DNA of 42,334 nt, taken from positions 1 through 42,334 of the forward strand of contig VAWU01000034.1 in the NCBI GenBank assembly GCA_005888325.1, written 5' to 3'. Source of the DNA: Actinomycetota bacterium. Its GTDB lineage: Bacteria > Actinomycetota > Acidimicrobiia > Acidimicrobiales > AC-14. Position numbers and translations under genes: made by a program. Below the pieces are notes generated by a model that ran no database searches, was not told the DNA's origin, and was given only the letters and a program-made list of their open reading frames with translations. Below are positions 24,547-32,899 of the stretch, one piece after another; the stretch's first letter is position 1, and each line of letters begins with the position of its first letter.

Positions 24547-25308
24547 TCACGAGGCCACACCGAAGACCGAAGTCAGTAGCTCTTGACCCGCGGCGGGCGC
24601 CCGCACTTCCAGGATCGTCGAGTCGACGCCGAGCCGGATCGTGAAGTCGATCCAGGAGCAGCACTCGACCTCTGCGGAAGCGAGGCGCGCCGCCTCGGCG
24701 GCGAGCTCCCCACCGCTCGGAAACTCCAAGCGCAGGCCGTCGTCGAGCGCCTCCCGTGTGACCACTTGCGCCAGGAGCCGCTGCCAGTCATCGACACGTT
24801 GCGCGACATCGTCATCACCGGTGAGCGTGCAGGCGATCACCGCCTCCGTCGGCATCGGCGCCTTCACAAAGGCGACCGGTGAAGCGGCGGGTGCGGCCGC
24901 TTCGATGGTGCCGCACGCGCAGGTGCCATCACAGGGTCCGGCGTGTGGCTCGGCCCGGAGCCGGGCGGCGATCAGTTGCAGCTCATTGGCGAAGGCAACC
25001 AGCTCGTCGGTACGCCGGGCGAGGTCGAAGATCTTCGCATCGACGAGTCGTGCCATCTCTTGTTGCACTGGCGCGCACTCATCGACCTCCCACAGCTTCA
25101 CCAGCGCACGAACCTCATCGAGGCTGAGGCCCAGTTGCTTGGCCCCGGAGATGAACCTGAGCCGGGCCAACGTCCGGTCGTCGTAGAGGCGGTAGCCGCC
25201 GGCAGTTCGTTCGGGAGCGGGCACGATGCCGACGTCCTCGTGGTAACGCAGCGTCGTGGCCGGGATGCCGGTCCGTTCGGCCACCTCGGAGATGCGGTAA
25301 GCGCCCAC
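24547..25308 (-). CDS. MerR-family metal-responsive activator with extra C-terminal domain
   Basis: The 253-residue protein has a MerR DNA-binding domain (YRISEVAERTGIPATTLRYHEDVGIVP) and dimerisation helix. Cysteines lie where metal-sensing members have them: C78 (DECAPV), matching C79 of ZntR/PbrR, and C126, C130 and C132 in the loop GPCDGTCACG. A further domain (about 150-250) carries VECCSWIDF. It therefore probably senses a divalent metal, with zinc, lead, cadmium or mercury as candidates. The GTG start coincides with the predicted transcription start of its own promoter, so the mRNA is likely leaderless. It lies just outside the right island repeat. Confidence 0.85.
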   Translation of the reverse strand: MGAYRISEVAERTGIPATTLRYHEDVGIVPAPERTAGGYRLYDDRTLARLRFISGAKQLGLSLDEVRALVKLWEVDECAPVQQEMARLVDAKIFDLARRTDELVAFANELQLIAARLRAEPHAGPCDGTCACGTIEAAAPAASPVAFVKAPMPTEAVIACTLTGDDDVAQRVDDWQRLLAQVVTREALDDGLRLEFPSGGELAAEAARLASAEVECCSWIDFTIRLGVDSTILEVRAPAAGQELLTSVFGVAS

Positions 25309-25315
25309 AGCGCCG

Positions 25316-25347
25316 AGGGTAGAGCTTCGAGTCGACTCGAAGGTCAA
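25316..25347 (-). promoter_or_regulatory. MerR-type promoter/operator with 20-bp spacer
   Basis: Minus strand: TTGACC (25342-25347), 20-bp spacer, TACCCT (25316-25321). The spacer is filled by an 18-bp perfect palindrome (25325-25342, half-site CTTCGAGTC). An overlong spacer holding a dyad is the mark of MerR-activated promoters. Transcription would start at about the GTG of merR. Confidence 0.75.
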
Positions 25348-25607
25348 GTGGTTTCGACGTAGCGGCGGAGGGCGACGCCGGTCCAGACCAGTTCGACCAC
25401 CCCGAACGGCCAGGCTCCCGAGAGAAACCCGTAGACGCTCGAGAGCACACAGCCGCAGGCAAATCCGAGCACGAAGCGTCGTCCGCGTGACTCCAGCGTG
25501 TACATCGTCGTCATGAAGGTGAGGGCGCAGACGCCGTAGATGGTCACGGCCACGGCCCAAGTCAACCGCCTGGGACGTCGCGCCACGTTGGCTCCGGTCG
25601 TAACCAC
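25344..25607 (-). CDS. Small two-helix membrane protein
   Basis: 87 residues, two hydrophobic segments (about 17-34 and 44-75) with two cysteines close together (FACGCVL) in the second. Start GTG. Its stop codon overlaps the -35 of the MerR promoter, so it lies immediately upstream of merR on the same strand. No family recognised; the cysteines and position recall small metal-transport membrane proteins, but that is inference. Confidence 0.6.
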   Translation of the reverse strand: MVTTGANVARRPRRLTWAVAVTIYGVCALTFMTTMYTLESRGRRFVLGFACGCVLSSVYGFLSGAWPFGVVELVWTGVALRRYVETT

Positions 25608-25649
25608 CAGCGGACAGAACGGACAAAACGCCCGTTCTGGCTCAGAGCG

Positions 25650-25678
25650 TTGACGCAGTCGCGGCCCTCAGCCACAAT
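25650..25678 (+). promoter_or_regulatory. Candidate promoter of the Cna-B protein gene
   Basis: TTGACG (25650-25655), 17-bp spacer, CACAAT (25673-25678), about 55 bp before the TTG start. Confidence 0.5.
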
Positions 25679-25732
25679 GCGTGGCGACACAGCTACAGGC
25701 CGCGGTTTGGGCCGCACAGGGGGGGACCCGAG

Positions 25733-27304
25733 TTGAGAACCAAGCACACCCGCGCGCGCCTTGGCGCGTTCGTCACCATGGCGCTGCTCGCCGCGCTGGT
25801 GGTCATCCCGTCGGCCTCAGGCCTGACGCCGAGCACCTTCGAGAGCACCGACGGCAACACCGCCGTCGACGGGGCAGCACCCGCGCACGACTGGGACGGC
25901 CTCAGCCCCGCGGTGCTGCGAGCCGACAAGGCCGACACACCGTCGGGGCAGAACGACGAGTCGTTCGTCCAGGGCACCAAGGAAGACACCGCGATTCCCA
26001 CGGTGGAGACGGGTTCGATCCCGCCGAACAAGAGCGACCTGACCCGCTTCCGCATCGCAACCGAGAAGGTGGGGACGGCCGACTTCATGTACCTGGCCTG
26101 GAACCGCACCAACACGCTGGGCTCGGCCAACATGGACTTCGAGTTCAACCAGTCGTCCACCCTCACCAGCAACAACAAGACGCCGGTGCGCACGAGCGGC
26201 GACATGCTCGTCACCTTCGACTTCGCCTCGGGCGGCAACAACGTGCAGCTGGGACTGGCCAGGTGGTCCACCACCGGGCCGTGTGAGGCGAACGGGGCCA
26301 AGGCACCGTGCTGGGGGCCGATCGTCGATCTCGACGCGAACGCCAACGCGGACGGCGGCGTGAGCGCCGACCAGAAGTTCGGCGAAGCCGCGCTCAACCT
26401 CACCGCGGCGGGCGTGTTCCCGGCCAGCCAGTGCGTGAACTTCGGCTCGGCCTACCTCAAGAGCCGTTCCAGTGACTCGTTCAGCTCGGCGCTCAAGGAC
26501 GTCGTGCCGCCCGAGACCGTGAACCTCACCAACTGCGGCTCGGTGCGCATCGTCAAGACCGACGACGCCGCCAACCCGCTGGCGGGGGCCGGCTTCACGC
26601 TCTACAAGGACAACGCGCCCGTCGGTGGTAGTCGCGGAGCGGAGGACACCGCCACGACGCTCACCTGCAGCACCGATGCCACCGGCGTCTGCACCATCGT
26701 GAACGTGTTCTTCGGCAGCTACTGGGTGGTGGAGACCACCGTCCCGGCCGGCGTGGATGCCGCCGCGGACGCTGCCATCAGTGTCGTGACCACGACCCCG
26801 GTGACCGTGAACCTCGTCGATCCCCGCCAGCGGGGCGCGATCCGGGTGGTCAAGACAGCCAAGCACTTCGACAAGGCCACGAGTCCCAACCTGGCTGCGA
26901 CCTTCACCGTCAAGCAGAACGGCACGACCGTGGGCACCATCACCACTGACGGGACCACGGGTCTCGGCTGCATGGGCAACCTGCTCCTGAGCAGCTACAC
27001 GGTGGAGGAGACCACGGGCCCTGCGGGCTACCTCAAGGATCCCGACGTCAAGACGGTCAACGTCGACACCAAGGGGACGTGTGCCGCGGGGTACAAGAGC
27101 GTGAGCTTCGAGAACAAGCCACTCTCGAACATCACCGTTTCGTTCCAGTCCCAGGTCACGGGAGGCACCGCGGCCTCGATCGACTGCACCGGGCTCAGCC
27201 CCGACGGCGGGGACGCCACGCCGAACGCGTTCGACGACACGTCGGAGACGTACAAGAACCTGACCGAAGGTACCTATACCTGCACCGTCGTCGTCGATCC
27301 CTGA
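25733..27304 (+). CDS. Secreted protein with two Cna-B/SpaA-type domains
   Basis: The 523-residue protein starts with a signal peptide (hydrophobic 11-28, likely cleavage after ASG). The N-terminal half (about 31-265) is an unrecognised beta-type domain rich in T, N and S. Two SpaA/Cna-B-like domains follow (about 269-358 starting GSVRIVKTDD, and 367-460 starting GAIRVVKTAK), each with the closing YxVxET segment, then a short beta-rich tail. There is no LPXTG or C-terminal anchor, so it is probably released or held non-covalently. Start TTG with a G7 tract (25719-25725) 7 nt upstream. Confidence 0.8.
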   Translation: MRTKHTRARLGAFVTMALLAALVVIPSASGLTPSTFESTDGNTAVDGAAPAHDWDGLSPAVLRADKADTPSGQNDESFVQGTKEDTAIPTVETGSIPPNKSDLTRFRIATEKVGTADFMYLAWNRTNTLGSANMDFEFNQSSTLTSNNKTPVRTSGDMLVTFDFASGGNNVQLGLARWSTTGPCEANGAKAPCWGPIVDLDANANADGGVSADQKFGEAALNLTAAGVFPASQCVNFGSAYLKSRSSDSFSSALKDVVPPETVNLTNCGSVRIVKTDDAANPLAGAGFTLYKDNAPVGGSRGAEDTATTLTCSTDATGVCTIVNVFFGSYWVVETTVPAGVDAAADAAISVVTTTPVTVNLVDPRQRGAIRVVKTAKHFDKATSPNLAATFTVKQNGTTVGTITTDGTTGLGCMGNLLLSSYTVEETTGPAGYLKDPDVKTVNVDTKGTCAAGYKSVSFENKPLSNITVSFQSQVTGGTAASIDCTGLSPDGGDATPNAFDDTSETYKNLTEGTYTCTVVVDP

Positions 27305-27324
27305 TCGGGGACAAGGAGTAGAGG

Positions 27325-27366
27325 CACGCGAGGCGCCCGGCCAGTTGGTCGGGCGCCTCGCGCGTG
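27325..27366 (+). terminator. Strong hairpin after the Cna-B protein gene
   Basis: A perfect 13-bp stem (27327-27339 with 27350-27362) extended by three inner pairs around an AGTT loop, 20 bp after the stop codon. The following bases are only moderately T-rich (gtgtcttt). The rest of the gap to 27489 shows nothing further. Confidence 0.75.
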
Positions 27367-27489
27367 TCTTTGACTCTCGGGTGTCAGCGACACCTGATCG
27401 TTCAGACGCTCAGACCAAGGGTTGGGAGTGGTGGCCGCCGTCGAGGGCTCAGGCGATGCAGTCTTCGCTACTACTTCGCTTTCGAGCTC

Positions 27490-27942
27490 TTACTTACCCG
27501 AGTGACCCCGGCCATGAGGTCCCGCCGCTGCGCCATCGGGCTTGGGACAGGAGTGCGCGGCAGCCGAGACCGCCCGGCCGTGGGCACTCGGGTCGGCCGG
27601 CTTGCCCCCACTGCCACCGGCCTGTGCCGGAGCGACCCTGGCGACAGCCGAGACACAGGCCCCGTGGTTCTGAGCTGCACCAGAGCCCACGCCGTCGTGT
27701 GTGCTGGGCGAGGTCGTGGTCGGCGCCGTCTGTGACGCTGCATCGGAACCCGGGGCCACGGTCGCGGGCACGTGGGCGTGCTCATTGGCGACGGTGGTCG
27801 TCGGGCCGGGGAGTGTGGTCGTCGGCTCCGAGGGCGTCTCCGCCGATCCTGAGCCCGTGGCAGCCACGGCGACGCCCCCCAACAGGAGCGACAGGGCGGC
27901 AGCGCCGGTGATGGCCCGGCGGCCCAACATCGTGATCTTCAC
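27490..27942 (-). CDS. Small exported Thr/Pro/Ser-rich protein
   Basis: 150 residues: signal peptide (MLGRRAITGAAALSLLLGG, cleavage likely near VAVAA), then low-complexity sequence rich in T, P, S, A, G and H with two cysteines. No domain recognised. The GTG start has a perfect GGAGG 5 nt upstream (27948-27952). It lies 115 bp after the LamG-protein gene on the same strand, with a hairpin (27976-28000, 8-bp stem) between them that may end or attenuate the upstream transcript. Confidence 0.65.
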   Translation of the reverse strand: MKITMLGRRAITGAAALSLLLGGVAVAATGSGSAETPSEPTTTLPGPTTTVANEHAHVPATVAPGSDAASQTAPTTTSPSTHDGVGSGAAQNHGACVSAVARVAPAQAGGSGGKPADPSAHGRAVSAAAHSCPKPDGAAAGPHGRGHSGK

Positions 27943-28057
27943 CACAGCCTCCAAAATGATCAGATCGTTTCGCTGCCCCTTGGGTGCCATCGCCCAGGGG
28001 GCCGCGCGCGTTACGAACCGGTGGCTGGACCACTCGAGCGGCAGGTCACGGCACTGA

Positions 28058-29956
28058 CTAGCCGATCTGGATGCTGGCCTCGTCGAGTGAGCCGTTGAAG
28101 AGCTCGGACCCGGCGCCATGGGCCCCGATCAACACCGACTCGGTGTTGACGATGGAGCCGATGGTGGCGGACTTCGAGAACGTCTGTCCATCGACGATCA
28201 CCTTGATCGACGATGAGGTCTTCACGCACTGGACGGTGTGCCACGTGCCGTCGTTGAGCGCGGGGCCGGCGGTCAGAGAGTCGTGGTCCACCGTTCCCTT
28301 GAAGCCGCACGTGGCCTGCCCTGAGGGCTGGTACTCCATCTTGAACAAGCCTCCGCTGGCGTCGGCGTAGCCCTTCCGGATCAGGTCCCAGTCGGGTGTC
28401 GACGGCGCCCTGGTGGTCTTGAGATGGATGGTGATGGTGATGTCCAAGCTGCCCGCGTTCAGATCGCTCGCGGATGGGACCGAGACGTAGGAGCTCGTGC
28501 CGTTGAAGCCGAACGCGGTGCCCAGGAACCCGGGCTGCCCCAGCGCCACGGAGAACGCGGTGCCGTCGTGGCCCGCAACGGAATCGTGCATGACGCTGCC
28601 GGAGGTCTCGTCCATGTGCCAGAGCGCCACCAGGCCGGACTGCGTCGAGCCCGACTGCACGACCGCCGTGGGGTTCGAGGTGGCGACACCGGAGCCGGCG
28701 AAGTTGGTGGCAGTCACTACCACCCGCATGGTGGTGTTGACGTCGGCCGCGCCGAGCGTGTACGCCGAGCTGGTTGCTCCGGAGACCGCGTTGCAGTTGG
28801 CGCCGCCGGAATCGCAGCGTTGCCACTGATAGCCGTAGGTGATGGGTGCGGTGCCGCTCCAGGTGCCCGGGCTGGCGGTGAGCGTCGACCCCTGTGTCGG
28901 TGTTCCACTGATCGTGGGCAACGCGGTGTTGGTCGGCGGCGACGCGCTGGCGGCAACCACGGCTGTGGCAGCCGAGACCGCGCTGCTCGTGCCCACGGCG
29001 TTCGTGGCGGTGACCGTCACCCGCATGGTGGCACCGACATCGGCCGGCCCCAGGACATAGGTCGAACCCGTGGCACCAGCCACATCGGCGCAGTTGGCGC
29101 CGCCGCCGTCACAGCGCCGCCATTGGTTGGTGTAGGTGATCGGTGCGGTGCCGCTCCACGTGCCAGGGCCGGCGGTGAGCGTGTAGCCCTTTACCGCATT
29201 GCCCGAGATGGTGGGCGGGGAGGTGTTGGTCGGGGGCGAGCCCCAGCCCACCGAGATGTTGTCGGCCACGATGGCAAACGCCTGCGCCGCGGTCTCGTTG
29301 CCGATCTGGACTGAGCTGAACCCGGTGCCGGGAAGCGTCGCGGTGGTCGAGTGGTACACGGTGGCACCATTGACGACGACGTCGACCGTGCCCGTGGCGG
29401 CGCCGGTGGCGACGAGGTGAACCTGGAGCTGCGCCCAGGTGTTCAGCGGCAGGCTCGCGGCGGTGGTGGTGCGGGTACCCCCGTACGAGACCAAGATGTT
29501 CCCCGATTTGTTCTGGCGGTTGACGCTGGCGAGCTTCGTGCCGGGCGCGCCGAAGAGGCTCAGGATCGGCACGCTGCCCCCGTTCTTCCCAATGCTCTGG
29601 ACCTGGAAGTCGCCGCTCGCGGTGACGTCGGTCTGCGCGTTGGCCAGGGACTCGCGGGCATAGGCAAAGGAGCCGGACGTTGTGGTGGCGGCCAGCCGCG
29701 CCGCGTAGGTGCCGGTCTTGACCGTGACGCTCTGGGCGGTGGCGGTGCCGTCGGCACCGGTCTGGACCGAAGTCCATGCCGAAAGGTTGCCGCTCTCGAA
29801 GCCATCGGCGAAGAGGAGGATTGCTGCGTGGGCCGCAGGCGCGACGAGAAGAGATGCGATCAGTAACGGGGCGAGCACAAAAGAGAAGGCGGCCCAATGA
29901 CGCGCCCGCCTCACAAGCTGCTTCGGCGCACACGTCCTGGTCGACGCAAGCGTCAT
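28058..29956 (-). CDS. Secreted LamG/Ig-like repeat protein
   Basis: The 632-residue exported protein has a signal peptide (about 20-45) and a jelly-roll domain (about 46-238, DGFESGNLSAWTS). Two adjacent copies of a roughly 94-residue Ig-like module follow (241-334 and 340-433; each PPTNT...GTWSGTAPITY...QW.RCD.GGANC). The C-terminal part is a concanavalin/LamG-like domain (about 441-632, GLVALWHMDETSG). Such architectures bind glycans or surfaces; no catalytic residues are seen and there is no sorting signal. The ATG at 29956 is preceded by a run of nine G with a 4-nt gap; the frame extends ten codons upstream. Confidence 0.8.
   Translation of the reverse strand: MTLASTRTCAPKQLVRRARHWAAFSFVLAPLLIASLLVAPAAHAAILLFADGFESGNLSAWTSVQTGADGTATAQSVTVKTGTYAARLAATTTSGSFAYARESLANAQTDVTASGDFQVQSIGKNGGSVPILSLFGAPGTKLASVNRQNKSGNILVSYGGTRTTTAASLPLNTWAQLQVHLVATGAATGTVDVVVNGATVYHSTTATLPGTGFSSVQIGNETAAQAFAIVADNISVGWGSPPTNTSPPTISGNAVKGYTLTAGPGTWSGTAPITYTNQWRRCDGGGANCADVAGATGSTYVLGPADVGATMRVTVTATNAVGTSSAVSAATAVVAASASPPTNTALPTISGTPTQGSTLTASPGTWSGTAPITYGYQWQRCDSGGANCNAVSGATSSAYTLGAADVNTTMRVVVTATNFAGSGVATSNPTAVVQSGSTQSGLVALWHMDETSGSVMHDSVAGHDGTAFSVALGQPGFLGTAFGFNGTSSYVSVPSASDLNAGSLDITITIHLKTTRAPSTPDWDLIRKGYADASGGLFKMEYQPSGQATCGFKGTVDHDSLTAGPALNDGTWHTVQCVKTSSSIKVIVDGQTFSKSATIGSIVNTESVLIGAHGAGSELFNGSLDEASIQIG
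28658..29236 (-). repeat. Two tandem Ig-like module repeats (about 282 bp each)
   Basis: Copies at 28955-29236 and 28658-28939 encode nearly the same module, including GTWSGTAPITY and the paired cysteines. Conservation at the DNA level suggests recent duplication or gene conversion. Confidence 0.8.
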
Positions 29957-30014
29957 GTCGCCCCCCCCCGGGTTTGTTCGACCCACATGGTTGCGCCTTG
30001 CCTCTCCCGAGGAA

Positions 30015-30032
30015 ATAGGTCGATCGACCTAT
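30015..30032. promoter_or_regulatory. 18-bp perfect palindrome upstream of the cation-efflux homologue
   Basis: Half-site ATAGGTCGA, perfectly symmetrical, in the 118-bp gap between the divergent LamG-protein and efflux genes, 42 bp before the GTG of the latter. Likely an operator; the cognate regulator is unknown. Confidence 0.6.
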
Positions 30033-30074
30033 CGCGAGATCACCGCGCGCTCGTAGCCCTTACCGTCATGGGCT

Positions 30075-30656
30075 GTGCACGCGCTCGCGGCCCGCCGACG
30101 GGGTCTGGCGTTGGAGTGGGCGACGCTGGTCTGGAACGTGGCCGGGATCGTCGTCCTCGCCATCGCCGCACGCTCGGCTCGGTCGGTGGCCCTCGTCGGT
30201 TTCGGGCTCGACTCCCTCGTCGAGATCTTCGCCTCGATGGTGGTGGTGTGGGAGCTCACCGGCGTCGATCCCGACCGCCGGCACCGCGCCCTGCGCTTCA
30301 TCGGCGCCGCGTTCGTCGCCCTCGCGCTCTACCTCACCATCCAGGCGACCGTCGTGCTGGCCGTTGGCGCGCACCCGCACACCAGCCCGTTGGGAATGGG
30401 CTGGACCGGGGCGACCTTCGTCGTCATGGCCCTGCTCGCGCTGGGAAAGAGCCGCACCGGTCATGCCCTCGCCAATCCGGTCCTCGTGACCGAAGGCAAG
30501 GTCACGCTGGTGGACGCCGCGCTGGCCGGAGCCACCCTCCTCGGTCTCGCCGCCAACGCCGCGTTCCACTGGTGGTGGGCCGACCCCGTCGCCGGGTTCG
30601 TCATCGTCCTCTACGGCGCCCGCGAGGCCAGGCACCTACTCGGAGGAAACCCCTGA
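30075..30656 (+). CDS. Short cation-efflux (CDF-like) membrane protein
   Basis: 193 residues with five or six hydrophobic helices, homologous along its length to the protein at 15436: both share GFGLDS(I/L)VE, a central helix pair and the terminal WADPVAG/A segment. The later metal-site segment differs (PVLVTEGKVTLVDA instead of HTLVADASET), so metal or function may differ. Start GTG. It is convergent with the flavoprotein gene and preceded by a palindromic operator. Confidence 0.7.
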   Translation: MHALAARRRGLALEWATLVWNVAGIVVLAIAARSARSVALVGFGLDSLVEIFASMVVVWELTGVDPDRRHRALRFIGAAFVALALYLTIQATVVLAVGAHPHTSPLGMGWTGATFVVMALLALGKSRTGHALANPVLVTEGKVTLVDAALAGATLLGLAANAAFHWWWADPVAGFVIVLYGAREARHLLGGNP

Positions 30657-30663
30657 CCCGGAA

Positions 30664-30680
30664 CCGGCGGAGCCCGCCGG
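30664..30680. terminator. Hairpin between convergent genes
   Basis: Perfect stem CCGGCGG-AGC-CCGCCGG in the 42-bp gap between two convergent stops. No T-run on either side, so termination activity is only likely. Confidence 0.45.
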
Positions 30681-30698
30681 GATCATTGCAATGAGCTC

Positions 30699-32351
30699 TT
30701 ACGCGGGTGGCGACGCGTCGGCAGTGAGCGCGAGGTGCTCGTGCACCGAGCGGATCGCGGCCGAGCCTTCTCCGACGGCCGCGGCGACGCGCTTGGTCGA
30801 TCCGGAACGGAGGTCGCCGACGGCGAACAGGCCGGGCAGGCTCGTCTCGTAGGGCAGTGGGCGACGTCGCATCGCGCACCACGCGTCGCCGAGCAACGCT
30901 CGATCGAGGGAGCGGTCGGTGAGCACGAAGCCGTGCTCGTCGACCGCGACGCCGCCGAGCCACGCGCTGTTGGGCTCGGCCCCGATGAACGAGAACAGGG
31001 CGGTGCAGTCGATGTCGAGCTGTTTGTCCGCGCCGCTGACCGTGACGCGCTGCAGCGTGGGCTCGCCGTGGAGGGCCGTGACCGTGCTGCCGTCGTGGAC
31101 GTGCACGCGGGGATGCGAGTCGATGCGGTCGACGAGGTACCTGGACATCGTCGCAACCAGGGGTCGCCGCACGACGACGTGCACCGACGAGCCGCTCTCG
31201 GCGAGGTACATCGCGGCCTGGCCGGCGGAGTTGCCGCCGCCGACGACGATGATCGGTTCGCCGGTGCACCGTCGGGCTTCGAGCTCGGTCGCCGCGTAGT
31301 AGACGCCCGCCATCTCGTAGCGCGCCAGCCCGTCCACCGGCAGCCTGCGGTAGTGGGCGCCGGTCGCGGCCACGAGGGCGCGGCCCGCGACCTGGGTGGC
31401 GTCGGAGAGCGTGGCCACGACGTGTCCGGCGATGTCGTCGAGCGAGGTGACCGCGCACGGGCTGGTGATGACCGCGCCGAACTTCTGGGCCTGGATGGAG
31501 GCCCGCGTGGTCAGGTCCTGGCCGGAGATACCGGTGGGGAAGCCGAGGTAGTTCTCGATGCGTGAGCTGGTGGCCGCCTGGCCGCCCACCGACACGGCGT
31601 CGACGGTCAGGGTCCGCAGGCCCTCGGATGCGGCGTAGACGGACGCGGCGAGCCCGGCGGGACCGGCGCCCACCACGATGACGTCGAAGCAGCGATCGGG
31701 CAGCGCGTCGGCCGTCATGCCGAGTTGGAACGCCAGCTCTCCGGGCGTCGCCCGCTTGAGCAACCCCCGCTGGGTGATGGCGATCGGGAGATCGGCGGCG
31801 GTCACGCCCAGGTGCTCGAGGAGGGCGGCGACGTCGGGTTGGGTGTCGGCATCGATCCAGTGGTGCGGCAGCCGGTTGCGCGCCGCGTACTCCCGCAGAG
31901 CCATGGACGCCGGGTTGTAATCCGACCCGATGATCTTCAAGGTGTCGGCCGCGGTCGTCATCAGCACCGCTCGCCGCGCGAGGAACGCCTCCAGGACGGT
32001 GTCGCTGAGCCGGGCGTCGGAGAGCACCTTCGTCCGGAACACCTTGGCGGGGACCACCACGACCTCGCCCGACTCCGCGACCCTGGTCGACAGGTAGGGG
32101 CGCTGGCGGGTCACGAGGCTGACCTCGCCGAGAAAGCGCCGGGCGCCGTGGCGGGTGATCACTTGATCGTTCGGCCCCAGGACCTCGACCGAGCCGCTGA
32201 GGATCACGACCCAGTCGTAGTGGTCGTCGGACGGCGAGAACAGCACCTCGCCCGCATGAACCTGGCGGCGCTCGCCGAGCTCGAAGACCACGGCCAGCTG
32301 CTCGTCGTCGAGCTCCGGAAAAGCGACGGCGTCTGCGGGTTGGTCGGTCAC
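30699..32351 (-). CDS. cNMP-binding thioredoxin-reductase-like flavoprotein without redox cysteines
   Basis: The 550-residue protein has a cyclic-nucleotide-binding-like domain (about 12-125), a thioredoxin/glutaredoxin-fold domain lacking CxxC (about 135-212, GSDYNPAS at the active-site position) and a two-dinucleotide-fold flavoprotein domain. That domain shows FAD site VIVVGAGPAGLAASVYAASEG (from about 224), NAD(P)H site VVGGGNSAGQAAMY (369-382) and LFAVGDLRSGS. At the position of the TrxR CATC motif stands AATE (353-356), so it cannot work as a classical thioredoxin reductase. The start is uncertain: GTG at 32351 (MTDQPADAV) is chosen, ATG at 32396 is possible. It is a candidate target for cAMP made by the cyclase in this window. 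Confidence 0.85.
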   Translation of the reverse strand: MTDQPADAVAFPELDDEQLAVVFELGERRQVHAGEVLFSPSDDHYDWVVILSGSVEVLGPNDQVITRHGARRFLGEVSLVTRQRPYLSTRVAESGEVVVVPAKVFRTKVLSDARLSDTVLEAFLARRAVLMTTAADTLKIIGSDYNPASMALREYAARNRLPHHWIDADTQPDVAALLEHLGVTAADLPIAITQRGLLKRATPGELAFQLGMTADALPDRCFDVIVVGAGPAGLAASVYAASEGLRTLTVDAVSVGGQAATSSRIENYLGFPTGISGQDLTTRASIQAQKFGAVITSPCAVTSLDDIAGHVVATLSDATQVAGRALVAATGAHYRRLPVDGLARYEMAGVYYAATELEARRCTGEPIIVVGGGNSAGQAAMYLAESGSSVHVVVRRPLVATMSRYLVDRIDSHPRVHVHDGSTVTALHGEPTLQRVTVSGADKQLDIDCTALFSFIGAEPNSAWLGGVAVDEHGFVLTDRSLDRALLGDAWCAMRRRPLPYETSLPGLFAVGDLRSGSTKRVAAAVGEGSAAIRSVHEHLALTADASPPA

Positions 32352-32446
32352 GACGAGGACGGTACCGGGCCGCCCGCCCCTACGTCTGCGGGCCATCGGC
32401 CGCGTTGCCCTGCTGCTAGCGTCCGCGGCGCGGGCAGCGAGATCTC

Positions 32447-32836
32447 ATGACCGATGGCACGTCCACGACGTCGAACGACGCCATGATCCGGGCGTTCCTG
32501 GCCGCGTGGGAGGGTCGCGACACCGAGTTCATCGTCGACCACTTCGCCGACGATGGCGTCTACCACAGCATCCCCTTGGCACCCATCGTCGGGAAACGGG
32601 CGATCCGCGAGTTCGTCGCCGGATTCGCCGATGTACCGCCCGGTCGCCTCGTGGTGCACCACCAGATCGCGTCCGGCGATGTCGTGATGAACGAGCGAAC
32701 GGACTACATCACCATCAACGGGGTTCCGGTGACGCTCCCGATCTGTGGCGTGTTCGAGATCGAGAACGGCCGCATCAAGGCGTGGCGCGAGTACTTCGAT
32801 CTGGGACCCGCCAGAGCCGCGTTCGGCAGTGCCTGA
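32447..32836 (+). CDS. SnoaL-like protein, probable limonene-1,2-epoxide hydrolase family
   Basis: The 129-residue single-domain alpha+beta barrel has the limonene-epoxide-hydrolase-like features: FADDGVYHSIPLAPIVG, NERTDYI with an Arg-x-Asp pair, and CGVFEIENGRIKAWREYFD supplying the second aspartate of the Asp-Arg-Asp triad. It would hydrolyse an epoxide by direct water attack; the natural substrate is unknown. ATG start, divergent from the flavoprotein gene. Confidence 0.75.
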   Translation: MTDGTSTTSNDAMIRAFLAAWEGRDTEFIVDHFADDGVYHSIPLAPIVGKRAIREFVAGFADVPPGRLVVHHQIASGDVVMNERTDYITINGVPVTLPICGVFEIENGRIKAWREYFDLGPARAAFGSA

Positions 32837-32862
32837 CCGGCGCGTTCGCGCGTCAGCCCAAG

Positions 32863-32897
32863 TTGACACATGCCGGGTCTGTCAGTCTAGGGTGACA
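32863..32897 (+). promoter_or_regulatory. Promoter with overlapping dyad, probably leaderless
   Basis: Consensus TTGACA (32863-32868), 19-bp spacer and TAGGGT (32888-32893) put the transcription start at about 32900, the GTG of the next gene. An inverted repeat TGTCA-N8-TGACA (32880-32897) covers the -10. Confidence 0.65.
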
Positions 32898-32899
32898 GC

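Noticed and set aside
30699-32351. Annotation as thioredoxin reductase (trxB)
   Set aside because: The CATC active site is replaced by AATE, so the classical activity cannot be supported.
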